Shown: piece by piece, positions 5,620-10,984 of the stretch
Layout: each line of letters starts with the position of its first letter
How positions within the stretch are numbered: position 1 is the stretch's first letter
DNA from: a bacterium
GTDB lineage: Bacteria > Patescibacteriota > Minisyncoccia > UBA6257 > Colwellbacteraceae
DNA: 10,984 nt
Direction of reading: 5' to 3'
NCBI GenBank assembly: GCA_021839365.1
Contig: JAKCBB010000016.1
Span: forward strand, 1 to 10,984
Position numbers and translations under genes: made by a program
The notes under the pieces: model-generated
Database searches by the model: none
Told to the model about the DNA's origin: nothing
What the model saw: the letters and a program-made list of their open reading frames with translations, nothing else

Positions 5620-8600
5620 ATGTTAAAAGAACTGAAGGAATACAAACCTGCCGAATTGGAGGCCAAAGTAACGGAATTTTGGAGAAAAAACCGCATTTTT
5701 GAGAAAGCGGTGAAATCGAGGAAAGGAGGCAAGAACTTCGTCTTTTACGAAGGGCCTCCATACGCCAACGGCCGCCCGGCTTTGCATCATATCCTGGCAA
5801 GAGTCTTCAAGGATATTGTTTTGAGGTACAAGACGATGCAGGGATATAACGTCCCACGCCGCGCGGGGTGGGATACGCACGGCTTGCCGATAGAGCTTGG
5901 CGTGGAGAGGGATCTCGGCGTCAAAGAAAAAAGAGAAATAGAAGAGAAGATAGGAATAGACGTTTTTAACGCCAAAGCGAAAGCAAATGTCTGGAACTAT
6001 CTCGAGGAGTGGAATAAGTTTACCGAAAGGATAGGATACTGGATAGACCTGAATGACGCGTACGTAACTTACGATCCGGAGTATATCGAAAGCCTCTGGT
6101 GGATTTTTAAAAATATAAGCGACCGCGGATATTTGCTGGAATCGAGAAAAATAGTTCCTTATTGTCCGAGGTGCGGAACTCCGCTTTCAAGCCACGAGCT
6201 CGGACAGCCGGAGGTTTACCGGTTAACGAGGGACCCCTCGGTTTATGTGAAGTTTAAAATAAAAGAAGGCGAGTATCTTCTGGTTTGGACGACCACTCCG
6301 TGGACCCTGCCGTCGAATGTCGCCGTGGCCGTTAATCCGGAACTGACTTATAGGAAATATAAATCCAACGGAGAGTTTTTGTGGAGCGCGCTTGTGCCGC
6401 CAGGATTAAGCGAAAAAGACGCGGTTTCCAAGAAATCAGGCAAGGAGCTTGTCGGTTTTCCTTATGAACCGCTTTATCCGTCGCCGCTTTCCGAAGAGAA
6501 TGCGTATTTTTATAAAACCGTTCCCGCGGATTTCGTTTCGGAGGAAGACGGAACGGGGCTGGTGCATATCGCGCCGGCGTTCGGGGAGGAGGATTTTAAA
6601 CTTTTAGGCAAAAAGCCTTTTCCGATAACGGTTGACGACCGCGGAAGCGTAATCGGCGGCCTTCCTGGCTCAGGCAAATTCATAAAAGAGGCCGATAAGG
6701 ACATATCCGCGGATCTGAAGGCGCGCGGGCTTCTGTACCATGAGGCGCAGACGGAACACGAATATTCGTTTTGCTGGAGGTGCGGAACTCCGCTTATATA
6801 TTTCGCGAGAAGCGGATGGTTTTTTGCGGTTTCCAAATTGAGGAAAGAACTGCAGAAGGCGAACGAAACGATCAACTGGGTGCCGGATTACATAAAACAC
6901 GGCAGGTTCGGCGAGTGGATCAAAGAAGCCGTTGACTGGTCTGTCTCAAGGGAAAGATACTGGGGAACCCCGCTTCCCATATGGAAGTGCGAGAGCGGAC
7001 ATACGCTCGTTGCGGGAAGTCTTGGCGATTTGGACAGATACGATTATCATCGCAATACATTTTACATAGCGAGGCACGGGGAAGCGGAATCAAACGTGCG
7101 CGACTTTATCGCTTCCGGTCCGGAGTCCAACGGACGCACCAGTCATCTGACGCCGAGAGGAGAAAAACAGGTCCAGGCTCTGGTTAAAAAAATAAACGCG
7201 AAAAAGATAGACGTTATTTTCGCGTCTCCCTACGAGAGGACAAAAGAAACGGCGAGGATAATAGCCGAGAATCTTAACAGGGGCAGCAAGGACGTGGAAG
7301 TGGTGACCGACGAGCGGATAGGCGAGATAAACGCCGGAGTTTTTAACTGGCGCAAAGTCGCCGAGCATAAGAGGTTTTTCAAGAATCCGATAGAGGAGTT
7401 TACCAAGCGTCCGGAGGAGGGAGAAAATCTGGAAGACGTAAGAAAGCGCGTGCTGGCATTTCTTTCGGATATCAATCTTAGGTACAAAGGAAAGAATATT
7501 CTCATAGTAAGCCACGGCGATCCGCTGTGGATGCTTGAGGCGGCGGCAAAAGGAATCACTAACGAGGAAGCGCTTAAGCTTTCATATATAGATTTAGCCG
7601 AAATGAAAAAGCTCGACTTTCATAATTATCCTCACGATGAGTTGGGGATGGTAGACGCGCACCGGCCGTATGTCGATCGCGTTGAATTGGGGTGCCTGGA
7701 ATGCCAAAAGGTTATGCGCCGCGTTCCGGAGGTTGCCGACGTATGGTATGACTCCGGCGGAATGCCTCTAGCCTCCGTTCATTACCCGTTTGAAAACAGG
7801 GAATATGTTGATGGGAAAGGCGGATATCCGGCGGACTTTATCGCCGAAGGAATAGACCAGACAAGAGGATGGTTTTACACGCTTCTTGCCGAAGCGGTTT
7901 TGCTGGGCAGAAGGGCGCCGTATAAAAACGTCATCTCTCTCGGTCTTATACGCGACAAGTATGGGCAGAAGATGTCCAAGTCCAAGGGAAACGTCGTCAA
8001 TCCGTGGGAGATGATGGACAAATACGGCGCGGATGTTATCCGCTGGTATTTTTACACCGTGAATCCTCCAGCCGAGCCGAAAAATTTCGACGAACTGGAT
8101 TTGCAGAAAACAATGCGGCGCTTCTTCCTTACGGCATACAACTCGTATCTGTTCTATACGACGCTTTCCGGCGGAAAGAAAAAAGTCATACCGGCGAAAA
8201 ACAGCGGAAAGAGCAAGCTGGACGAGTGGATATTGGCGCGGCTCGATGAGACCGTCGATTCATGCACAAAAAACCTGGATGTCTATGAGATCGGACAGGC
8301 GGCCAGGCAGATAGAAAGTCTGGTTGATGATTTGTCGCGCTGGTATATACGCAGAAGCCGCGGCAGAAAGGAATCGGCGCAGACTTTGCGCGAGGTATTG
8401 TTAACGGTAAGCCGGCTTTCGGCTCCGTTCGCTCCATTCTTCTCCGACGCGCTTTATCAGTCGCTTGGCGGAGAGAAACAGTCCGTCCATCTCGCGGAGT
8501 GGCCGGAGACAAGCGCAAAACCGGCAAACAAAAAACTTCTTGATGAGATGAATGAAATTAGAGAAGCCGCAGCGTTAATCTTGTCAAAACGCAACGAAGA

Positions 8601-9042
8601 AAAAATAAAAGTCCGGCAGCCGCTTGCCTCTGCAAAATTACCGAAAACTAAGACCGGATTCGGCAAAGAGAAGGAACTTGTCGAAATCTTGAAAGAAGAG
8701 GTTAATGTAAAGGAAATTTTCTTTAATGAAAAAGCGAAACAAGGAACCGTTGTTTTGGATACTAATATCACCCCGGAGCTTAAAGAAGAGGGGATTATGC
8801 GCGAGCTCGGTAGAATGATTCAAAGCCTGAGACAGAAGGCCGGACTGGCCCCGAAAAACACGATATCCTTGATGGTGGAAACGTCGGGTTTGGTAAGAGA
8901 TGTGGCGGAGAAGAACGAAAAGCAATTAAGCGGGATTGTTAACGCCAAAAACATAGTTTGGAGAAGAGGAAAGAGATTCGATGCCGAATCTTCCGGCGAA
9001 ATAGACGACACGTCCGTCTGGATAGGGTTTAGCAGGAATTAG
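5620..9042 (+). CDS. ileS: Isoleucyl-tRNA synthetase with embedded histidine phosphatase domain
   Basis: A class I synthetase that joins isoleucine to tRNA-Ile, 1140 residues, unusually long. Domains in order: Rossmann half with YEGPPYANG and the signature A54-L-H-H57 where most enzymes have HxGH; GWDTHGLPIE; a Zn pair C182-C185; the CP1 editing domain with TTTPWTLPSN (224-233) and GTGLVHIAPAFGEEDF (311-326); WRCGTPLIYF near 386-395; YWGTPLPIWKC to 457; then the inserted histidine phosphatase (about 478-667); DAHRPYVDRVELGCLEC (679-695); DVWYDSGGMP; QKMSKSKGN (KMSKS 784-788); the anticodon-binding helical domain; and a C-terminal region with ELKEEGIMRELGRMIQ. All synthetase elements are present, so it should be functional. 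The phosphatase splits the C457...C692-C695 knuckle. The overall type recalls IleRS2/eukaryotic-like enzymes. No other ileS is in the window, and the start is supported by homology more than by a Shine-Dalgarno. Confidence 0.95.
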   Translation: MLKELKEYKPAELEAKVTEFWRKNRIFEKAVKSRKGGKNFVFYEGPPYANGRPALHHILARVFKDIVLRYKTMQGYNVPRRAGWDTHGLPIELGVERDLGVKEKREIEEKIGIDVFNAKAKANVWNYLEEWNKFTERIGYWIDLNDAYVTYDPEYIESLWWIFKNISDRGYLLESRKIVPYCPRCGTPLSSHELGQPEVYRLTRDPSVYVKFKIKEGEYLLVWTTTPWTLPSNVAVAVNPELTYRKYKSNGEFLWSALVPPGLSEKDAVSKKSGKELVGFPYEPLYPSPLSEENAYFYKTVPADFVSEEDGTGLVHIAPAFGEEDFKLLGKKPFPITVDDRGSVIGGLPGSGKFIKEADKDISADLKARGLLYHEAQTEHEYSFCWRCGTPLIYFARSGWFFAVSKLRKELQKANETINWVPDYIKHGRFGEWIKEAVDWSVSRERYWGTPLPIWKCESGHTLVAGSLGDLDRYDYHRNTFYIARHGEAESNVRDFIASGPESNGRTSHLTPRGEKQVQALVKKINAKKIDVIFASPYERTKETARIIAENLNRGSKDVEVVTDERIGEINAGVFNWRKVAEHKRFFKNPIEEFTKRPEEGENLEDVRKRVLAFLSDINLRYKGKNILIVSHGDPLWMLEAAAKGITNEEALKLSYIDLAEMKKLDFHNYPHDELGMVDAHRPYVDRVELGCLECQKVMRRVPEVADVWYDSGGMPLASVHYPFENREYVDGKGGYPADFIAEGIDQTRGWFYTLLAEAVLLGRRAPYKNVISLGLIRDKYGQKMSKSKGNVVNPWEMMDKYGADVIRWYFYTVNPPAEPKNFDELDLQKTMRRFFLTAYNSYLFYTTLSGGKKKVIPAKNSGKSKLDEWILARLDETVDSCTKNLDVYEIGQAARQIESLVDDLSRWYIRRSRGRKESAQTLREVLLTVSRLSAPFAPFFSDALYQSLGGEKQSVHLAEWPETSAKPANKKLLDEMNEIREAAALILSKRNEEKIKVRQPLASAKLPKTKTGFGKEKELVEILKEEVNVKEIFFNEKAKQGTVVLDTNITPELKEEGIMRELGRMIQSLRQKAGLAPKNTISLMVETSGLVRDVAEKNEKQLSGIVNAKNIVWRRGKRFDAESSGEIDDTSVWIGFSRN
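7051..7620 (+). other. Histidine phosphatase (phosphoglycerate mutase-like) domain inside ileS
   Basis: Residues about 478-667 of IleRS form a complete histidine phosphatase superfamily domain in the same frame. It begins FYIARHGEAESN (RHG at 485-487, catalytic His486). It continues with LTPRGEKQVQAL, then FASPYERTKETARII (Arg540), GEINAGVF (Glu569) and ILIVSHGDPLWM (second His632). These are the phosphate-pocket and acid residues of the family, all intact, so catalysis is expected. The family removes or transfers phosphoryl groups through a phospho-histidine; the substrate here is unknown. The domain is bounded by SLGDLDRYDY on the left and HNYPHDELGMVDAHRPYVD on the right, where ordinary synthetase sequence resumes. 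Codon use looks like the rest of the gene. Confidence 0.92.
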
Positions 9043-9045
9043 GAA

Positions 9046-9074
9046 CCGGCCAGCCCGTGCCGGGCCGGATTTTG
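9046..9074 (+). terminator. Possible ileS terminator
   Basis: A GC-rich hairpin begins four bases after the ileS stop: GCCCG (9053-9057) with CGGGC (9061-9065), or alternatively CCGGCC (9046-9051) with GGCCGG (9063-9068). It is followed by a short ATTTT. The T-run is short, so termination may be partial. The same T's form part of the TTGACA box downstream. Confidence 0.5.
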
Positions 9075-9100
9075 ACAGGCGGGCGATTCTAGCCTACTCT
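9072..9100 (+). promoter_or_regulatory. Possible promoter for the 40-codon membrane ORF
   Basis: A perfect -35 box TTGACA (9072-9077) is followed after 17 bases by TACTCT (9095-9100), a weak -10. The spacing is optimal, but the -10 matches the consensus at only three of six positions. It would serve the small ORF at 9144. Confidence 0.35.
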
Positions 9101-9143
9101 CATTCATTATTGTTGAACGTTCTAACGGAAAGGGGCGGTTGCG

Positions 9144-9266
9144 GTGAAGAAGACCGGCGACGACTTCGGTTTTATGCGCGTTTTCTGGTGTCTGGTAGCG
9201 GGCGTGGCTATCGCTACGGCGATCATGTTCGTCGTGGCTGGTTGGCCCCGGTTTTTTCTTCCCTGA
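9144..9266 (+). CDS. Small single-helix membrane protein, unknown
   Basis: A 40-codon ORF starting with GTG and ending TGA. It reads V/M-KKTGDDFGFMRVFWCLV, then a hydrophobic run through AGVAIATAIMFVVAGW and ends PRFFLP. Residues about 13-34 form one clear transmembrane helix with a charged N-terminal tail and a short C-terminal tail. AAGGGG lies eight bases before the GTG, a good Shine-Dalgarno spacing. The ORF is bracketed by a candidate promoter with a perfect TTGACA (9072) and by a strong plus-strand terminator (9273-9306) that no other plus-strand gene needs. This is the best argument that it is a real gene. I recognise no family. It could be a small regulatory or toxin-like membrane peptide, or the transcript could instead act as an RNA. 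Confidence 0.5.
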   Translation: MKKTGDDFGFMRVFWCLVAGVAIATAIMFVVAGWPRFFLP

Positions 9267-9272
9267 TTTTCC

Positions 9273-9306
9273 GGCGCGAGTTTTACTCGCGCCTTTCTTT
9301 TATTTT
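9273..9306 (+). terminator. Strong Rho-independent terminator
   Basis: A perfect 9-base-pair stem, GGCGCGAGT (9273-9281) with ACTCGCGCC (9285-9293), has a TTT loop and is followed by TTTCTTTTATTTT. The T-tract is on the plus strand only, so it ends a plus-strand transcript (the small ORF, or read-through from ileS). It does not serve trpS, whose downstream side has no T-run. Confidence 0.88.
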
Positions 9307-9308
9307 AG

Positions 9309-10289
9309 CTATATCAGTCCGATTTTCTCTTTAACTTCTGCAAGAGTTTTCTGCGCTATCGGACGAACCGCGTTCGCGCCTTCTTCGAGAATGCGTATAA
9401 CTTCTTTTTTATTCCTCCCGAATTTTTCTCTCCGTTCCTGTATGCCTTTAAGTTTTTCCGCAACAAGGTCGCTGGCAGCGGTTTTAAAGTCTTTGTAGCT
9501 CGCGTCCGCGAATTGTTTTGCAACAGATTCGGGAGCGCTTCCGGAAAACCCCGCGTATATGTTTATTAAATTGGAAATGCCGGGACGGTTTTCCGGATCG
9601 TATCCGATTTTCTTTTGCGAGTCGGTTACTGCCGCGCCTATCTTTTGTTTTATTTTTTTCGGCGAGTCGGACAGGTAAAGGCATCCGGCGGGCATGGACT
9701 TGGACATTTTCTTATCGGGATCGGTCAGACTCATGACGCGCGGGGCTTTGGTGTAAACTCCGCCTGGTTCAGGAAAAGTTTCGCCGAATCTCTTGTTGAA
9801 ACTTCTTGCAATGTCGCGCGCGAGCTCCAAATGCTGCCTTTGGTCTTCTCCAACCGGAACTTTTTGCCCTTTGTATAACAAGATATCCGCGGCCATTAAT
9901 ACCGGATAATCGAATAAACCGGCGTTCGGCGTTTGGCCGCTAGCGATTTTTTCTTTGTATTCGACCATACGCTCCAGCTGTCCCATGGAGGTTATGGTAT
10001 TAAAAATCCAGGCTAGGTTGGCGTGTTCCAAAACATGCGACTGGATGAAAAGAGGAGATTTTTCCGGGTCTATTCCCGCGGCCAGAAGGTCTGTGGCTAT
10101 TCCTATTATGTCGCCGGGTTTTTTCTTCGGGTCGTACTTGGAAGTCAGGGAGTGCAGGTCGACGATGAAGTAAAGACAGGAGTAGCCGCCGGAGTCCTGC
10201 AAATCGACAGCCTGTTTTATCATTCCCAGATAATTGCCGATATGGATCGTTCCCGACGGCTGTATGCCGCTTACGACAAGTGATTTCAT
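9309..10289 (-). CDS. trpS: Tryptophanyl-tRNA synthetase
   Basis: A class I synthetase that charges tRNA-Trp in the cytoplasm; 326 residues, the normal bacterial length. The N-terminus VVSGIQPSGTIHIGNYLG carries the ATP-binding signature HIGN (16-19). FIVDLHSLTS follows, then the tryptophan-site region GLFDYPVLMAADILLYK (about 124-140), VPVGEDQRQHLELARDI, and the second signature KKMSKSM with KMSKS at 194-198. The C-terminal helical part is standard for anticodon recognition. Nothing is missing. The ATG at 10289 is preceded by a good promoter with the predicted transcript start only about two bases upstream, so the mRNA appears leaderless; no Shine-Dalgarno is present. It is a single-gene transcript convergent with ileS and its small downstream ORF. 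Confidence 0.97.
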   Translation of the reverse strand: MKSLVVSGIQPSGTIHIGNYLGMIKQAVDLQDSGGYSCLYFIVDLHSLTSKYDPKKKPGDIIGIATDLLAAGIDPEKSPLFIQSHVLEHANLAWIFNTITSMGQLERMVEYKEKIASGQTPNAGLFDYPVLMAADILLYKGQKVPVGEDQRQHLELARDIARSFNKRFGETFPEPGGVYTKAPRVMSLTDPDKKMSKSMPAGCLYLSDSPKKIKQKIGAAVTDSQKKIGYDPENRPGISNLINIYAGFSGSAPESVAKQFADASYKDFKTAASDLVAEKLKGIQERREKFGRNKKEVIRILEEGANAVRPIAQKTLAEVKEKIGLI

Positions 10290-10297
10290 GTGTTTGA

Positions 10298-10326
10298 ACT
10301 ATATAAACTCGAAACTCAAAAGTCAA
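10298..10326 (-). promoter_or_regulatory. trpS promoter
   Basis: On the minus strand TTGACT (10326-10321) and TATAGT (10303-10298) are separated by 17 bases, each with five of six consensus positions. The -10 ends eight bases before the trpS ATG, so transcription should begin at about 10291. This is the best two-part promoter in the window. Confidence 0.65.
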
Positions 10327-10496
10327 AACCGATAACTTAGATTACGACCCTCGGGTCTCGGAACCCGGACGGTGAAAATAAAAAATAAAAGCGACAATAT
10401 GAAATACAAAAAAGAATGCGGCGAGCGTTCGTCTATTCCGAACTTTGCTTTGTCATTTTCCAGCCTGCCGGTGAGCGGGCGTGACGTTTTTATTGT
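10327..10496. other. Intergenic region between trpS and the prephenate dehydratase-like gene
   Basis: No convincing gene is seen in this divergent gap. It holds a small hairpin CGGGT-CTCGGA-ACCCG (10352-10367) without a T-run and an A-rich stretch (about 10374-10390). There is also a weak hairpin GCCTGC/GCGGGC (10463-10468 with 10475-10480) followed after six bases by TTTTTATT. The last could be a poor terminator on the plus strand. A 33-codon ORF (10399-10500, +) has no start signals and was not called. Confidence 0.5.
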
Positions 10497-10525
10497 TTGA
10501 TTTTTGAATTATATTCCTCTAAATT
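10497..10525 (+). promoter_or_regulatory. Possible promoter of the prephenate dehydratase-like gene
   Basis: TTGATT (10497-10502) and TAAATT (10520-10525) are 17 bases apart; each matches four of six consensus positions. The predicted leader before the ATG at 10539 would be about seven bases. The region is very AT-rich, so chance matches are likely. Confidence 0.35.
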
Positions 10526-10538
10526 AATTTCATTAATT

Positions 10539-10984
10539 ATGAATAAGGCCGTTTACGGAATACAGGGGGGAAAGGGAAGTTTTAACGAAGAGGCGATATC
10601 TTTCTATCTCAGGAGCAAGGGACGGGAGGAAAAGAGAGCGGTTATAAAATACCTTTACACCAGCGAGGCCGTGCTCAAGGCGCTTGATGAAGGACGGATA
10701 GATTACGGACAGTTCGCGGTTTTTAATTCCGCCGGCGGGATGGTGGAGGAATCGCTTCAGGCGATGGCCGGCCACATATTTAAAATCGCGGACGAGTTTT
10801 CTATAAAAATTTCTCACGCGATGATGGTCCGCGAAGGCGCCGATTTTAAAAAAATAACCGCGATAATGACTCATCCTCAGGTTCTTGCGCAATGTAAAAA
10901 AACTTTGGCAAGAAGACACCCGAATCTTAAACAGGCTTCAGGAAGAGGAAAGATGATCGACTCCGCGTTAGTCGCGAAGGCGCT
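10539..10984 (+). CDS. Prephenate dehydratase-like protein, 5' part
   Basis: The ORF starts at the ATG at 10539 and runs off the right edge, giving 148 codons. It starts MNKAVYGIQGGKGSFNEEA, the QG-x2-GSFxExA opening of the prephenate dehydratase domain. It continues with DYGQFAVFNSAGGMVEESLQ, in the place of the usual 'VPIENSxxGxVxxTLD', then ISHAMMVREGADF and the typical MTHPQVLAQCKKTL, followed by a region equivalent to the 'TAxAA' helix (MIDSALVAKA). Prephenate dehydratase makes phenylpyruvate for phenylalanine synthesis. The catalytic Thr-Arg-Phe motif would lie beyond the window, so activity cannot be judged. The replacement of PIENS by AVFNS is a real departure from typical enzymes, so a changed substrate or role is possible. 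No chorismate mutase domain precedes it. I leave the symbol empty for that reason. Confidence 0.8.
   Translation, partial: MNKAVYGIQGGKGSFNEEAISFYLRSKGREEKRAVIKYLYTSEAVLKALDEGRIDYGQFAVFNSAGGMVEESLQAMAGHIFKIADEFSIKISHAMMVREGADFKKITAIMTHPQVLAQCKKTLARRHPNLKQASGRGKMIDSALVAKA

Noticed and set aside
7090..7559. Two long minus-strand ORFs (141 and 109 codons) opposite the phosphatase insert of ileS
   Set aside because: They are shadows of the plus-strand ileS frame, lack any recognisable motif, and overlap each other; the plus frame carries the catalytic motifs.
5620..9042. IleRS with phosphatase as a frameshifted or misassembled fusion
   Set aside because: Synthetase sequence continues on both sides in the same frame with conserved motifs at the right places and no duplication at the edges. 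Reads would be needed for proof, but the sequence gives no sign of an artefact.
10352..10367. Hairpin resembling a tRNA T-arm (GGGTTCCGAGACCC on the minus strand)
   Set aside because: The loop is six bases, not seven, lacks the TTCRA pattern, and no matching acceptor, D or anticodon arms are found around it.
10399..10500. 33-codon plus-strand ORF in the trpS to prephenate dehydratase gap
   Set aside because: No Shine-Dalgarno, no clear promoter, no hydrophobic or patterned segment, and its end overlaps the likely promoter of the next gene.
1..10984. Alternative genetic code (UGA as glycine, as in some CPR groups)
   Set aside because: TGA ends the LamG gene right after its expected last strand, and no in-frame TGA occurs within any of the conserved genes.

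Overview
The window looks like a piece of chromosome from a candidate phyla radiation bacterium (Patescibacteria, most likely a Parcubacteria-type lineage). This is inferred from gene style, not from a marker search. The signs are short intergenic gaps, frequent strand switching, a half-size six-helix MFS protein, a PolX with an altered PHP motif, and an isoleucyl-tRNA synthetase with an alternative class I signature and a whole extra domain. TAA, TAG and TGA all end genes, so the standard code fits. Most genes are informational or housekeeping. I see no transposase, integrase, CRISPR array, tRNA or rRNA.

Layout, left to right. 1-645 (+) is the 3' end of a secreted-type protein with a LamG-like lectin domain. 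732-1397 (+) is a six-helix half-MFS membrane protein. 1423-3150 (+) is PolX (Pol beta-type polymerase plus PHP domain), followed 12 bases later by a Nudix hydrolase (3163-3693, +). The Nudix gene converges on, and overlaps by 14 bases, a membrane-anchored DUF192 protein (3680-4231, -). A possible 46-residue ORF (4272-4412, -) lies between that gene and a strong hairpin terminator (4439-4473). The terminator closes the classical translation operon infC-rpmI-rplT, which reads leftward (about 5523 to 4487). Diverging from infC is ileS (5620-9042, +), 1140 codons, with a complete histidine-phosphatase domain embedded in it. After ileS comes a short region with a consensus -35 box, a 40-codon single-helix membrane ORF and a strong terminator. 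trpS (10289-9309, -) follows, then a mostly empty gap, then the 5' part of a prephenate dehydratase-like gene (10539 to the end, +).

The most interesting object is the IleRS. A His-phosphatase domain of about 190 residues, with every catalytic residue I can identify intact, is inserted exactly between the two halves of a predicted zinc-binding knuckle. The same enzyme has ALHH where canonical IleRS has HxGH, placing it in or near the GxHH class of IleRS2-type enzymes. Other points worth checking are: PolX with QxQ instead of HxH in PHP motif I; an infC reading frame that extends upstream of its first ATG into conserved IF3 sequence with no ATG/GTG/TTG start; and several genes whose -10 boxes lie only 6-9 bases from the start codon, implying leaderless mRNAs.

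The genes mostly serve translation (IF3, L35, L20, IleRS, TrpRS), DNA repair (PolX) and nucleotide clean-up (Nudix), with surface or membrane proteins at the left edge. All functions are assigned from sequence motifs read by eye; no database search was possible.
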